This document shows positions 7,590-17,353 of a stretch of DNA of 64,000 nt, in pieces. The translations under genes and the position numbers were made by a program. Position 1 is the first letter of the stretch; the number at the start of each line of letters is the position of its first letter. The DNA is taken from assembly GCF_003646465.1 (NCBI RefSeq), contig NZ_QZEX01000001.1:582236-646235 (forward strand), in the 5' to 3' direction. The notes beneath the pieces were generated by a model. It saw only the letters and a program-made list of their open reading frames with translations, was not told the origin of the DNA and did no database searches. The stretch comes from Chachezhania antarctica (GTDB lineage: Bacteria; Pseudomonadota; Alphaproteobacteria; Rhodobacterales; Rhodobacteraceae).

Positions 7590-8855
7590 ATGACGAAATC
7601 CGGGCTGGCCGCGCGCGAAGGCGCGGCGTTTCTGCTGAACCAGGTGCTGGACGAGCGCCAGTTGCTGACCGCCGCGCTGAATGCGCCGGTGATCGCACGG
7701 CTGGATCCGGCAGACCGCGCCCGGGCGCAAAGGCTTGCCACGGACACGCTGCGCGGGCTGGAACGGGCCGACCGCCTGCTGGAGCCGCATCTGCGCAAGG
7801 CCCCGCCCGTCCCGATCCTGAACCTCCTGCGGCTGGGCACGATGGAACTGGCCCACGGAGAGGCCGCGCATGGTGTCGTCGATGCGATGGTCGAACTGGC
7901 GAGCAGGTCGCAACGCCATGTCCGGTTGAAGGGGCTGGTGAACGCCGTGCTGCGCAAGATGGCCGAAGATGCACCGGAGGCCTGGCCGAAGATGCGGGTG
8001 CCGCGCTTGCCGGAATGGCTTAGGGGGCCGCTGATCGAAGCCTGGGGCGCGGAGGCCGTCAAGGCGATGGAGCAGGCCCATTTCGCCGGCGCGCCGCTGG
8101 ATCTGACGGTGAAGCCGGGCGCGACACAGGTGCCGGAGAGCGCGGAAACGCTGCCTACCGGCTCGCTGCGCCTGACCGATCCGGGGCAGGTGAGCGCCCT
8201 GGCAGGCTATGACAGCGGCGACTGGTGGGTGCAGGATGCTGCCGCGGCCCTGCCCGCGAAGATCCTGGCGCCGGTTGCGGGAGAAAACATCCTCGACCTG
8301 TGCGCCGCGCCGGGCGGCAAGACGCTGCAACTGGTGGCCGAAGGCGCCACCGTCACGGCGGTGGACCTGTCGGAACACCGGATGGCGACGGTTCGCGCGA
8401 ACATGGACCGAACGAAACTGAATGCCGGAACCGTCGTGGGCGACGCATTTAACCAGACGGGCCAGTACGATGCTGTCCTGCTGGATGCGCCCTGTTCGGC
8501 CACCGGCACGATCCGGCGGCACCCGGATCTGCCCCATGCCCGCGACGGCAGTGGCATTGCCGAGCTGATCGATTTGCAGACCCGCATGCTGGCCCATGCC
8601 TGGACGCTCGTGAAACCGGGCGGGCGGCTGGTCTATTGCACCTGCTCGCTGATCCCGGACGAGGGCGAGGTCCAGGTCGAGGAAGCCCTGGCCCTTTACC
8701 CCGACATGAGTGCCGACACGGATGCGCTGACCCTGCCCGGCATCGATCCGGAATGGGTGACGGAGGAGGGCGGATTGCGTCTCAGGCCCGATTACTGGGC
8801 GGACCGTGGCGGGATGGACGGGTTCTATATCGCCTGCCTCAGAAAAGCCGTTTGA
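7590..8855 (+). CDS. rsmB: 16S rRNA (cytosine-C5) methyltransferase RsmB
   Basis: RNA m5C methyltransferase of the RsmB/Sun family (421 residues). It has an N-terminal NusB-like RNA-binding domain (about 1-130) and a C-terminal SAM-dependent domain. The SAM motif LDLCAAPGGKTLQL (about residue 234), the motif IV cysteine in DAPCSATGTIRRHPD (about 300) and the catalytic cysteine in YCTCSL (about 352) are all present. The expected target is C967 (E. coli numbering) of 16S rRNA. It is followed by the heparinase-like gene and purH on the same strand. Confidence 0.93.
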   Translation: MTKSGLAAREGAAFLLNQVLDERQLLTAALNAPVIARLDPADRARAQRLATDTLRGLERADRLLEPHLRKAPPVPILNLLRLGTMELAHGEAAHGVVDAMVELASRSQRHVRLKGLVNAVLRKMAEDAPEAWPKMRVPRLPEWLRGPLIEAWGAEAVKAMEQAHFAGAPLDLTVKPGATQVPESAETLPTGSLRLTDPGQVSALAGYDSGDWWVQDAAAALPAKILAPVAGENILDLCAAPGGKTLQLVAEGATVTAVDLSEHRMATVRANMDRTKLNAGTVVGDAFNQTGQYDAVLLDAPCSATGTIRRHPDLPHARDGSGIAELIDLQTRMLAHAWTLVKPGGRLVYCTCSLIPDEGEVQVEEALALYPDMSADTDALTLPGIDPEWVTEEGGLRLRPDYWADRGGMDGFYIACLRKAV

Positions 8856-8938
8856 TACGCCGTGTTGCCCCATGACTTGCGCCCCTGCCGGCGTTAAGGT
8901 CCGCCTGAACGCGCCCGAGAGCGCATGGGGCAGAATGC

Positions 8939-10717
8939 ATGGCGACGACCGGCAGCACACTTGGCCGCAAGGACCGGCTTCTGAACCGCCATTACGCATG
9001 GCGGAGCCGCTACAAGGCGGCCGGGCACGGCTTTGTTCGCGAACCCGTGCCGCGCACCATCGGCAACGCGCTGCGCGGGCAGCGGCTGGTCGAAGGCAAG
9101 CTTCTGTTCGCGGGCTACCTCGTGACGTCGGACGATACCGACCTTTGGGACGTGCGCGCGCCCGATGGGGCGTTCGAAAATGAACGGCAGGGATTCGACT
9201 GGCTGGATGATCTGGCCGCCGTGGGCGGGTTCCAAGCGCGCCGGAAGGCGCAGCGCTGGCTGAGGGTGTGGATCGACCTGTACGGCATGGGTGCCGGGCC
9301 GGGCTGGACGCCGGAACTGACGGGCCGGCGGGTGATCCGCTGGATCAACAACGCGATGTTCGTGCTTCACGGTCTGAAAACCGCCGAGCGGGAGCAGTTC
9401 CATGCCGCCCTGTCGCGGCAGGCGTGGTTCCTGTCGAAACGCTGGCGCGCGGCGCGGCCGGGTGTCCCGCGGATCGAGGCGCTGTGCGGTCTGATCTATG
9501 CCGCCCTGTCGCTGGAAGGCCACGCGGTGCTGGCCGACCCGGCGGTCACCGCGCTGGCGCATGAATGCAACGCCGCGATCGACGGCGCGGGCGGGCTGCC
9601 ATCGCGCAACCCGGAAGAGCTGCTGCACGTGCTGGTCCTGCTCAACTGGGCCGCCGCGGCGCTTCTGGAGGCAGGGCGCGGCACGCCGCCCGCTTTGCAC
9701 GAGGCGATCGACCGGGTGGCGCCGACCTTGCGGGCGCTGGCCCATGGCGACGGGGCGCTGGCCCGGTTCCACGGTGGCGGACGCGGGCTGGAAGGTCTGC
9801 TGGAACATGCGCTGGCCGATGCCGGCGGCAAACGCAAGCCGCGGCAGGGAACGGCCATGGGCTTTATCCGTCTGGCGGCCGCGCGCACCAGCGTGATCAT
9901 CGATGCCGCGCCCCCGCCGAAGGGCTGGGCGGCGACGGATGCCCATGCCTCGACCCTCGCGTTCGAGATGACCTCGGCCCGGCGGCCCCTGATCGTGAAC
10001 GCGGGATCGGGCGTCAGCTTCGGGCCGGACTGGCGCCGCGTGGGGCGCGCCACCGCCGCACATTCGACGTTGTGTCTGGCCGGGCAATCGAGCGCGGGCC
10101 TCGCCCCCGTCGATCCTGACAGCGGTCTGGAAGCCCTGACCGGCGGGCCGACCGACGTGCCGATGGAACGCACCCGCGTCCATGGCTCGCAACGGTTCGA
10201 GGCCGGACACGATGGCTATGTCGCGGCCTGCGGGCTGACCCATGCCCGCGCGTTCGAATTGTTCGACGACGGGCGGACGCTGGAAGCGGAAGACATGCTC
10301 TTTGCCATGCAGGACGCCGACGAGGCCCGGTTCGACGCCGCGCTGGCACAGAGCGACGGTCACGGGCTGGGCGCCGACATTCATTTCCACCTGCACCCGG
10401 ACGTGGAGGTGGAACAGGACCGGGTGCGGAACATGGTACGCCTGATGCTTGCCAATGGCGAGACATGGGAATTCACCCATGACGCGCGCTTTACCCTGAG
10501 CGTGGAGCCGGGCTACTACCTCGAACGCGGACGGCTGGAGCCGCGCGCGACAAAACAGATCGTTCTCTCCGGCCGGGCCATGGACTATGCGACGCGCGTT
10601 CGCTGGGCCCTGGCGAAATCCGCAGAGACCGGCATCGCCCTGCGCGATGTGCCCATGGATGATGTTGACGAGACCGACGAGACCGACGAGACGGGCGGGA
10701 CTCAGGAGAACAGCTGA
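8939..10717 (+). CDS. Heparinase II/III-like protein
   Basis: A 592-residue protein with an alpha/alpha-toroid N-terminal half ([51 protein letters not shown]) and a C-terminal beta-sandwich. The family His/Tyr region can be seen in [25 protein letters not shown] and [15 protein letters not shown]. Relatives are polysaccharide lyases, but this cytosolic-looking form without a signal peptide, placed between rsmB and purH, is widely kept in Rhodobacterales, where the substrate is unknown. The C-terminus ends in acidic DETDETDET encoded by a short tandem repeat. Confidence 0.88.
   Translation: MATTGSTLGRKDRLLNRHYAWRSRYKAAGHGFVREPVPRTIGNALRGQRLVEGKLLFAGYLVTSDDTDLWDVRAPDGAFENERQGFDWLDDLAAVGGFQARRKAQRWLRVWIDLYGMGAGPGWTPELTGRRVIRWINNAMFVLHGLKTAEREQFHAALSRQAWFLSKRWRAARPGVPRIEALCGLIYAALSLEGHAVLADPAVTALAHECNAAIDGAGGLPSRNPEELLHVLVLLNWAAAALLEAGRGTPPALHEAIDRVAPTLRALAHGDGALARFHGGGRGLEGLLEHALADAGGKRKPRQGTAMGFIRLAAARTSVIIDAAPPPKGWAATDAHASTLAFEMTSARRPLIVNAGSGVSFGPDWRRVGRATAAHSTLCLAGQSSAGLAPVDPDSGLEALTGGPTDVPMERTRVHGSQRFEAGHDGYVAACGLTHARAFELFDDGRTLEAEDMLFAMQDADEARFDAALAQSDGHGLGADIHFHLHPDVEVEQDRVRNMVRLMLANGETWEFTHDARFTLSVEPGYYLERGRLEPRATKQIVLSGRAMDYATRVRWALAKSAETGIALRDVPMDDVDETDETDETGGTQENS
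10667..10693 (+). repeat. 9-bp tandem repeat inside the heparinase-like gene
   Basis: GACGAGACC is present three times in a row, with a last-base change in copy 3, and encodes Asp-Glu-Thr three times at the C-terminus. Copy-number change would keep frame. Confidence 0.8.
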
Positions 10718-10758
10718 CGGTCGGGTGTCCCGGGCCGCGACTGAAGGAGAAAACCGAG

Positions 10759-12348
10759 ATGACCGACCTGCAGCCGATCCGGCGTGCGCTGATTTCCGTG
10801 TCCGACAAGAGCGGGCTGGAAGAGCTGGGAAAAGCGCTGGCCGCGCGCGGCGTGGAGCTTCTGTCGACAGGCGGCACCGCGGCCGCCCTGCGCAAGGCCG
10901 GGTTGACGGTTCTGGACGTGGCCGAGGTGACCGAGTTCCCCGAGATGATGGACGGACGGGTCAAGACGCTGCATCCGCGCATCCACGGCGGCCTTCTGGC
11001 GCTCCGCGACGACGCCGCGCATGTCGCGTCGATGAATGACCACGGCATCCCGCCCATCGACCTGCTGGTGGTGAACCTCTACCCGTTCGAGGAAACCGTG
11101 GCCAAGGGCGGCGATTACGAGACCTGTGTCGAGAACATCGACATCGGCGGCCCGGCCATGATCCGTGCGGCCGCCAAGAACCACGCCTTCGTGTCCGTGG
11201 TGGTGGACGCCGAGGATTACGCGGCGCTTCAGACCGAGATGGAAGCGCATGACGGCGCGACATCGTACGCGTTCCGGCAGCGGCTGGCGCAGACGGCCTA
11301 TGCCCGCACGGCGGCCTATGATGCGGCCGTGTCCGGCTGGATGGCCGCCGCGCTGGGCCAAGACAAGCCGCGGCGGCGTGTATTCGCGGGCGAGCTGGCG
11401 ATGAAACTGCGCTATGGCGAGAACCCGCACCAGGACGCGGCCTTCTATGTCGACGGCTCGCTGCGTCGCGGCGTGGCGACGGCGCAGCAGCATCAGGGCA
11501 AGGAGCTGTCCTACAACAACATCAACGACACCGACGCGGCCTTTTCTCTGGTCAGCGAATTCGCGCCCGGAAGCGGGCCGGCCTGCGCGATCATCAAGCA
11601 CGCGAACCCGTGCGGTGTGGCGCAGGGCGAGACGCTGGAGGAAGCCTATCGCCGCGCCTTCGATTGCGACCGCACAAGTGCCTTCGGGGGGATCATCGCG
11701 CTGAACCAGCCGCTGGACGTGCCGACGGCGGAGGCGATTTCCGAGATCTTCACCGAGGTGGTGATCGCTCCCGATGCAGAAACCGCCGCCATCGAGTTCC
11801 TGTCGAAGAAGGCCAACATGCGGGTGCTGACCACCGGCGGGCTGGCCGATCCGCTGGCGCCGGGGCTGACGGTCCGGCAGGTGTCGGGCGGGTTCCTTGT
11901 GCAGGATGCCGATTCAGGCCATATCGGGCGCGAACACCTGAGCGTCGTGACCAAGCGCGCGCCGAGCGAGGAAGAGATCGCGGATCTGCTTTTTGCGTGG
12001 ACGGTGGCCAAGCACGTGAAATCGAATGCTATCGTCTACGCCAGGGACGGCGCGACCGTGGGAATCGGCGCCGGTCAGATGAGCCGGGTTGACAGCACGC
12101 GGATCGCGGCACGCAAAGCGGAAGACATGGCGAAGACACTTGGTTTGGGCAAGACGCCCACCATTGGCTCGGTCGTGGCGTCGGACGCGTTCTTTCCCTT
12201 TGCCGATGGCCTGATCTCGGCCGCGGAGGCCGGGGCCACGGCGCTGATCCAGCCCGGCGGGTCGATGCGCGACGACGAGGTGATCGCGGCGGCGGACGAG
12301 CTGGGGCTGGCCATGGTGTTCACCGGCATGCGCCATTTCCGGCACTGA
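10759..12348 (+). CDS. purH: Bifunctional AICAR formyltransferase / IMP cyclohydrolase
   Basis: PurH (529 residues) carries out the last two steps of IMP synthesis. The N-terminal MGS-like cyclohydrolase domain (about 1-200) has [25 protein letters not shown] and the motif [15 protein letters not shown]. The C-terminal formyltransferase domain has the substrate-binding RYGENPHQ, the catalytic Lys-His in [12 protein letters not shown], and ends in [35 protein letters not shown]. Length matches the family. It starts 41 bases after the heparinase-like gene with AAGGAGAAAA upstream. Confidence 0.97.
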   Translation: MTDLQPIRRALISVSDKSGLEELGKALAARGVELLSTGGTAAALRKAGLTVLDVAEVTEFPEMMDGRVKTLHPRIHGGLLALRDDAAHVASMNDHGIPPIDLLVVNLYPFEETVAKGGDYETCVENIDIGGPAMIRAAAKNHAFVSVVVDAEDYAALQTEMEAHDGATSYAFRQRLAQTAYARTAAYDAAVSGWMAAALGQDKPRRRVFAGELAMKLRYGENPHQDAAFYVDGSLRRGVATAQQHQGKELSYNNINDTDAAFSLVSEFAPGSGPACAIIKHANPCGVAQGETLEEAYRRAFDCDRTSAFGGIIALNQPLDVPTAEAISEIFTEVVIAPDAETAAIEFLSKKANMRVLTTGGLADPLAPGLTVRQVSGGFLVQDADSGHIGREHLSVVTKRAPSEEEIADLLFAWTVAKHVKSNAIVYARDGATVGIGAGQMSRVDSTRIAARKAEDMAKTLGLGKTPTIGSVVASDAFFPFADGLISAAEAGATALIQPGGSMRDDEVIAAADELGLAMVFTGMRHFRH

Positions 12349-12397
12349 CATGAAGATGCATCGAAAATCAGGCGTTTCGGGCGCGGCGGCAGGCGGG

Positions 12398-12472
12398 ATC
12401 GCGCCCTCGGCGGCCCACCCGCCCGCCCCCGTCGGAAACCTCCGGTTTCCTCCGGACCGCTTCGGGCGCGAT
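12398..12472 (+). repeat. GC-rich nested-hairpin element, copy A
   Basis: Outer arms ATCGCGCCC (12398-12406) and GGGCGCGAT (12464-12472). Then a CCCACCCGCCCGCCCCCGTC tract, and an inner hairpin GGAAACC-TCC-GGTTTCC (12434-12450) followed by TCC. A further hairpin, GCGGCGCT-GA-AGCGCCGC, abuts at 12473-12490. It fills the purH-lspA spacer. Shares architecture with copies at 29390, 47017 and 63403. Confidence 0.75.
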
Positions 12473-12506
12473 GCGGCGCTGAAGCGCCGCGAGTGGGGGT
12501 AGACGT

Positions 12507-13028
12507 ATGCGCTTGCTGTTCTGGGGTGCGTTCTGGGCCTTTCTGCTGGATCAGGCTTCGAAATACTGGGTGGTCCACGTGCTCGAACTGTCGCGTGTCC
12601 GGGCCATCGACGTTCTGCCGCCTGTCCTGAACTTCCGCTACGGCGAGAACACGGGAATCAATTTCGGCCTGTTCGGCGATGACAGCAGCTGGCTGCGCTG
12701 GGCGTTGATCGCGTTTTCCGGCCTTGTCGCCGCCGCCGTCTGGTACTGGACCCAGCGCGAGGACCGGCCGTGGCCCGTGACCCTGTCGGCCGGACTGCTG
12801 ATCGGCGGGGCGCTGGGTAACATGGTCGATCGGGTGATCTACGGCTACGTGCTGGACTTCCTGAACATGTCGTGCTGCGGGATCGATAACCCCTTTGTCT
12901 TCAACCTGGCCGATGTCTTCATCTTCGGCGGGGCGGCGGGCATCCTGCTCTTCGAGCCGGCCAGGAAGGCCCCGAAAGCACGCTCCGGCAAGGCGGGATC
13001 GCGCCGGGGCGGTCAAAACGGGCCGTGA
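12507..13028 (+). CDS. lspA: Lipoprotein signal peptidase (signal peptidase II)
   Basis: An inner-membrane aspartyl protease (173 residues) that removes the signal peptide from diacylglyceryl-prolipoproteins. It has four membrane helices. Conserved blocks are DQASKYW (about 13-19), [13 protein letters not shown], and the two catalytic Asp motifs [15 protein letters not shown] and [11 protein letters not shown]. The C-terminus is a positively charged tail. The next gene encodes one of its likely substrates, a BamF-like lipoprotein. Confidence 0.95.
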   Translation: MRLLFWGAFWAFLLDQASKYWVVHVLELSRVRAIDVLPPVLNFRYGENTGINFGLFGDDSSWLRWALIAFSGLVAAAVWYWTQREDRPWPVTLSAGLLIGGALGNMVDRVIYGYVLDFLNMSCCGIDNPFVFNLADVFIFGGAAGILLFEPARKAPKARSGKAGSRRGGQNGP

Positions 13029-13097
13029 CGCCCGCCGTGAAATGCGATAAAGCACCGCGAAACGCGAAAACCACACGGGTGTGGCGGGAGACCGACA

Positions 13098-13613
13098 ATG
13101 CGAGGCAAGACGGCATTGATGGCGATGGCAGCGCTTGCTGTTGCAGCCGGATGTTCGGGCAAGAACGGCCTGCGCAACCTGGACTCCCCGGGTCCCGGGC
13201 CGGATGAGTTCATGATCATCCCGGCCAAGCCCCTGGCCGAGCCGAACTCCTATTCCGACCTGCCGCCGCCCACGCCGGGCGGGGTCAACCGGACCGACCG
13301 CGATCCGGCGGCCGAGGCGATCGTGGCCCTTGGCGGCACCCCGCCCGAGCTGCGCAGCGTGCCCGCGTCTGACACCCAGCTTCTGGCACAGGCGGGCCGT
13401 TACGGAATCGACACCGACAGCCGTCGGGCCCTGGCCGAGGAAGACGAGAAGTTCCGCCGCCGCCAGTCGCGGATGTCCGGGCTGAGGATCTTCGTGCCCG
13501 ACCGCTATGCCGAAGCCTACAAGAGCGAGGCCATCGATCCGTTCGAACAGAACGACCGGTTCCGCCGCGCCGGTGTGCCCACGGTCAGCGCGCCGCCGGC
13601 CACACTGGACTGA
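13098..13613 (+). CDS. DUF3035 lipoprotein (BamF-like)
   Basis: A 171-residue lipoprotein with signal peptide and lipobox AAGC (Cys near residue 19), followed by a proline-rich linker ([27 protein letters not shown]). This is the DUF3035 family, annotated in alphaproteobacteria as BamF, an accessory of the outer-membrane beta-barrel assembly complex. The conserved block [27 protein letters not shown]-x-NRTD is present in the region of about residues 34-65. It follows lspA by 69 bases and precedes two M16 peptidase genes, an envelope-biogenesis cluster. Confidence 0.85.
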   Translation: MRGKTALMAMAALAVAAGCSGKNGLRNLDSPGPGPDEFMIIPAKPLAEPNSYSDLPPPTPGGVNRTDRDPAAEAIVALGGTPPELRSVPASDTQLLAQAGRYGIDTDSRRALAEEDEKFRRRQSRMSGLRIFVPDRYAEAYKSEAIDPFEQNDRFRRAGVPTVSAPPATLD

Positions 13614-13775
13614 TTGTTTCAGGATCCGCCCGTCCGTTCACGAAATTTCAACCATGTCCGTGATCTGGCATGTCTTGAACTTGGGGGGCCAAGGGGTGAT
13701 GTCTGTTGCCCTTCCTCACGGTGTCATGGCACCGCGCCAGGCCATCCGTTCCTTCACGCAAGCAGGAGACCGCCA

Positions 13776-15143
13776 GTGCAGATATTCCGACTGATTGGAC
13801 CCGTTGCCGCTCTGTGTGCTTCGCTGGCCGCCGCGCCGCTGGCCGCCGAAACCGATCCGGTCAGCCATTTCACGCTGGACAACGGCATGGATGTCGTCGT
13901 GATCGAGGATCACAGCGCCCCGGTCCTGCAGCACATGGTCTGGTACCGGGCCGGCGCCGCGGACGAGCCCGTGGGCTCGACCGGCGTGGCGCATTTTCTG
14001 GAACATCTGCTGTTCAAAGGCACCGACACGCTGGCACCGGGTGAATTTTCTGCCACCGTCGCTGCCAATGGCGGACAGGACAACGCCTTCACCAGCTACG
14101 ACTACACCGCCTATTACCAGCGCGTCGCCGCCGACCGGCTGGAACTGATGATGCGCATGGAAGCCGATCGGATGCGGAACCTGCGCTTGAGCGAGGAGGA
14201 CATCGCCACCGAACGCGACGTGATCCTCGAAGAACGCAACCAGCGGGTCGAGAACGATCCCCGCGCGCTCTTCAACGAACAGATGGCCGCATCCCAGTAC
14301 CTGAACCACCGCTATGGCGCCCCCGTCATCGGCTGGAAGCACGAGATGGAGGCGCTGGACCGGACCGATGCCCTGTCGTTCTACGAGACCTACTATTCCC
14401 CCAACAACGCGATCCTGGTGGTTGCGGGAGACGTCACACCGGACGAGGTGCGCACGCTGGCGGAGAAGTACTATGGCGTGATCCCGTCGAACCCCGACCT
14501 TCCGGAACGGGTCCGTAGCCAGGAACCGCCCCAGACGGCAGCCCGGCGTCTGACCTTCAAGGATCCCCGCGTCGCGCAGCCCTACATCAACCGGTCCTAC
14601 CTTGCGCCCGAACGCGACAGCGGCGACCAGGAAAAGGCCGCCGCGCTGTTGCTGCTGGCGAACCTCCTGGGCGGGGGTCCGACGGGCTTTCTTGCCGACA
14701 GGTTGCAGTTCGAGGACCAGATCGCCGTCCATTCCGGCGCTTACTACGGCGGCACTTCGCTGGATGATGCGACCTTCGATCTGATCGTCGTCCCGGAAGA
14801 CGGCGTTTCGCTGGAAGAGGCCGAAGCCGCAATGGACGCGGCGCTGGCCGAGTTCATGGAGAAAGGTGTCGATGCCGAGCATCTGGAGCGGATCAAGACA
14901 CAGGCCCGCGCGTCCGAGATCTACGCCGGCGACAGTCTCGACAACCTGGCAAACCGCTATGGCCGCGCGCTGACGACCGGGCTGACTGTCGAGGACGTTC
15001 AGGCCTGGCCCGAGGTGCTGCAGGCGGTGACGCCCGAAGATATCATGGCCGTCGCGCACGAGGTCCTGCGTCCCGAGGCGTCGGTGACGGGCTGGTTGAT
15101 GCGCGCCGACCCGTCCAAGCAGGAACAGGAGGTGACGCAATGA
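13776..15143 (+). CDS. M16 family zinc peptidase, catalytic subunit
   Basis: A 455-residue pitrilysin/processing-peptidase-like protein with an N-terminal signal peptide (LIGPVAALCASLAAAPLAAE). The inverted zinc motif HFLEH (about residues 75-79) is intact, and the distal Glu lies in the ERDVILEERNQR region. The start is GTG at 13776, with AGGAG 10 bases upstream; the open frame continues upstream but without a plausible signal peptide. It overlaps the next M16 gene by 4 bases, so the two products probably form a periplasmic heterodimer, one active and one inactive. Confidence 0.88.
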   Translation: MQIFRLIGPVAALCASLAAAPLAAETDPVSHFTLDNGMDVVVIEDHSAPVLQHMVWYRAGAADEPVGSTGVAHFLEHLLFKGTDTLAPGEFSATVAANGGQDNAFTSYDYTAYYQRVAADRLELMMRMEADRMRNLRLSEEDIATERDVILEERNQRVENDPRALFNEQMAASQYLNHRYGAPVIGWKHEMEALDRTDALSFYETYYSPNNAILVVAGDVTPDEVRTLAEKYYGVIPSNPDLPERVRSQEPPQTAARRLTFKDPRVAQPYINRSYLAPERDSGDQEKAAALLLLANLLGGGPTGFLADRLQFEDQIAVHSGAYYGGTSLDDATFDLIVVPEDGVSLEEAEAAMDAALAEFMEKGVDAEHLERIKTQARASEIYAGDSLDNLANRYGRALTTGLTVEDVQAWPEVLQAVTPEDIMAVAHEVLRPEASVTGWLMRADPSKQEQEVTQ

Positions 15144-16474
15144 ACCGGGCTTTCACCTGGATACTGGCGGCCGCCACGGCCGTGATGATGGCGATGCCCG
15201 CGCTGGCCGCGGTCGAGATCGAGGAGATCGAGACCCCGGGCGGCCTGACCGCGTGGCTGGTCGAGGATCACAATCACCCCTTCACCGTTCTGGAACTGCG
15301 GTTCCGCGGCGGCTCGTCTCTGGACGCGCCGGACAAGCGTGGGGCGGTCTACCTGATGATGGGCCTGCTTGAAGAAGGGGCAGGCGAACTGGACAGCCGC
15401 GAACATGCCCGCGCGCTGGAACGGATCGCGGCGTCGGTCGATTACGATTCCTCGGACGACGAGGTGACGATCACCGCGCGGTTCCTGACCGAAAGCCGGA
15501 GCGAGGCGATGGCCCTGCTGCACGACGCGATCCACGATCCGCATTTCGATGCCGACTCCATCGAACGTGTACGGCGCCAGGTTCTGTCGTCGCTGTCGAA
15601 CGACCTGAAGGACCCGAACGCGATTGCCGGGCGGGCCTTTTCCGAGATGGCCTATGGCGATCATCCTTATGGCAGCCCCGGCGAAGGCACGATCGAAAGC
15701 GTGTCGGCCCTGACGCGCGAGGATATCGTGGCGGCGCACGAGGCCGTCTTCGCCCGTGACAGGGTCTATATCGGCGCCGTGGGCGACATCACCGCGCCCG
15801 AACTGGCGACGGTCGTCGATGACCTGCTGGGCGATCTGCCCGACACCGGCGCGCCGCTACCCGGCCCGGCCGACGTCGCGCTGGAAGGCGGGGTTACCGT
15901 GGTGCCCTTCGCCACGCCGCAATCGGTCGCCTATTTCGGCCACAAGGGGATCGAACGCGACGATCCGGATTTCTTCGCCGCCTACGTGCTGAACCACATC
16001 CTTGGCGGCGGCGGGTTCGAAAGCCGCCTGATGAACGAGGTGCGCGAAAAGCGCGGGCTGACGTACGGCGTCTATTCCTATCTCGTGCCCAAGGATCTGG
16101 CCGCCATGTACATGGGCAGCGTCGCGTCGGGCAATGACCGCATCGCCGAGGCGATCGAGGTCATCCGGGACGAATGGGCCCGCATGGCGGAAGACGGCGT
16201 AACCCAGAAGGAACTGGACGAGGCCAAGACCTACCTGACCGGCGCCTACCCGCTGCGCTTCGACGGCAACGGGCGGATCGCGTCGATCATGCTGGGGATG
16301 CAGATGCAGGACCTGCCGACCGATTACATCGCCACCCGCAACGACAAGGTCGACGCCGTGACGCTGGAGGACGTGAACCGCGTCGCGCGTGAACTGCTGG
16401 ATCCCGATGCCCTGCACTTCGTCGTCGTGGGCCAGCCCGAGGGGCTAAGCTCGACCACCGGCAGCGAAGGCTGA
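15140..16474 (+). CDS. M16 family protein, non-catalytic partner
   Basis: A 444-residue M16-fold protein with a signal peptide (AAATAVMMAMPALAA). The position of the zinc motif reads YLMMGLLEEG, so the HxxEH ligands are missing. The substrate-clamping Arg/Tyr region EKRGLTYGVYSYL near residue 310 is conserved. This is the alpha/beta division of labour seen in heterodimeric processing peptidases. It is translationally coupled (ATGA) to the catalytic subunit upstream. Its function is inferred as periplasmic peptide degradation or processing. Confidence 0.88.
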   Translation: MNRAFTWILAAATAVMMAMPALAAVEIEEIETPGGLTAWLVEDHNHPFTVLELRFRGGSSLDAPDKRGAVYLMMGLLEEGAGELDSREHARALERIAASVDYDSSDDEVTITARFLTESRSEAMALLHDAIHDPHFDADSIERVRRQVLSSLSNDLKDPNAIAGRAFSEMAYGDHPYGSPGEGTIESVSALTREDIVAAHEAVFARDRVYIGAVGDITAPELATVVDDLLGDLPDTGAPLPGPADVALEGGVTVVPFATPQSVAYFGHKGIERDDPDFFAAYVLNHILGGGGFESRLMNEVREKRGLTYGVYSYLVPKDLAAMYMGSVASGNDRIAEAIEVIRDEWARMAEDGVTQKELDEAKTYLTGAYPLRFDGNGRIASIMLGMQMQDLPTDYIATRNDKVDAVTLEDVNRVARELLDPDALHFVVVGQPEGLSSTTGSEG

Positions 16475-16482
16475 GGCGCCGA

Positions 16483-16511
16483 GCGAAGCCGCTTCCATCA
16501 AGCGGCTTCGC
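16483..16511. terminator. Bidirectional hairpin between M16 and SDR genes
   Basis: GCGAAGCCGCTT (16483-16494) and AAGCGGCTTCGC (16500-16511) form a perfect 12-bp stem with a 5-nt loop, placed between convergent genes. No clear T-run on either side. Confidence 0.7.
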
Positions 16512-16515
16512 GGCC

Positions 16516-17343
16516 TTACCGTTTGCTGCCGGCCGTCATGCGGAGCATCTTGCCCATCTGCATGCTCAGGTGCCCGGATCCGCCCTGGTACAGCGCGCCA
16601 TCCACGTTGATCACGGTTCCCGTGACATAAGAGGCCAGCGGCGAGGCCAGGAACAGGCACATGTTGGCCACGTCCGCTTTTTCACCCATCCGTTCAAGCG
16701 GGATCGCGGCCAGCGCCTGCCGGCGCGCCTCCTCGGTCGGAACCAGGCGCCGGGCGCCCTCGGTATCGTCGATCAGACCCGGCACGACCGAGTTGATGCG
16801 GATGCCCTCGTGGCCCCATTCCATCGCCAGCGTGCGGGTGATCTGATCCACCCCCGCCTTCGCCGCGCAGACATGGGACTGGCCTTCGTAGGGCAGAAAC
16901 GCCTGCGGGGCCGAGATGCTGACAACCGACGCGCCGGGTTTCTTCAGGAACGGGTAGGCCGCCTTCATCACGTGCACGGTCCCCATCAGGTCGATCTCGA
17001 CCACCGTGCGGAAGGCGTTGTTCGACATTTCGGACATCAGCGCCGGGAAGTTGCCGGCCGCGCCCGAGACCAGAACGTCGAAGTCGCCCATCTTCGCATG
17101 AAACGCCGCCAGCCCTTCGGCCACGCCATCGGGGTCGCGCACATCGAAGGCCTGGCCCATCGCCATGCCGGCGCCCATACCTTCCAGTGACTTGACCGTA
17201 TCGGCCACCTTCTCCGGGTTGCGGCTGGCCACGGCCACCTTGGCCCCGTGGGAGGCGAAGGCCTCGGCAATGCCGCGGTTGATGCCGCTCGTGCCGCCGA
17301 CGACGACCACCGACATGTCGGCGAAATCCAGTGTCACGCTCAT
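16516..17343 (-). CDS. SDR oxidoreductase, 2,4-dienoyl-CoA reductase-like
   Basis: A 275-residue Rossmann-fold reductase with cofactor motif GGTSGINRGIAEAF (about 15-28) and the RN pair that suggests NADP(H). The usual catalytic Tyr of YxxxK is replaced: the segment reads SHVCAAKAGVDQITRTLAMEWG, with Lys kept and Val at the Tyr place. That arrangement, with AAGNFPA and NAFRTVVEIDLMGT, is characteristic of the peroxisomal-type 2,4-dienoyl-CoA reductase group. It is third in the operon deoC-ALDH16-SDR, 10 bases after the dehydrogenase gene. Start at 17343 (MSVTLDFADMSV). Exact substrate not determinable. Confidence 0.82.
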   Translation of the reverse strand: MSVTLDFADMSVVVVGGTSGINRGIAEAFASHGAKVAVASRNPEKVADTVKSLEGMGAGMAMGQAFDVRDPDGVAEGLAAFHAKMGDFDVLVSGAAGNFPALMSEMSNNAFRTVVEIDLMGTVHVMKAAYPFLKKPGASVVSISAPQAFLPYEGQSHVCAAKAGVDQITRTLAMEWGHEGIRINSVVPGLIDDTEGARRLVPTEEARRQALAAIPLERMGEKADVANMCLFLASPLASYVTGTVINVDGALYQGGSGHLSMQMGKMLRMTAGSKR

Positions 17344-17353
17344 GCTTTCGTCC

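Noticed and set aside
6294-8999. Very long minus-strand open frame (about 900 codons) across the M15, DUF1674 and rsmB genes
   Set aside because: A shadow frame caused by high third-position GC in rsmB and the M15 gene; its translation is low-complexity Arg/His/Gln-rich without domain motifs.
13614-13775. N-terminal extension of the first M16 gene to an upstream TTG
   Set aside because: It would bury the signal peptide behind a 54-residue leader; the GTG at 13776 has a good ribosome site.
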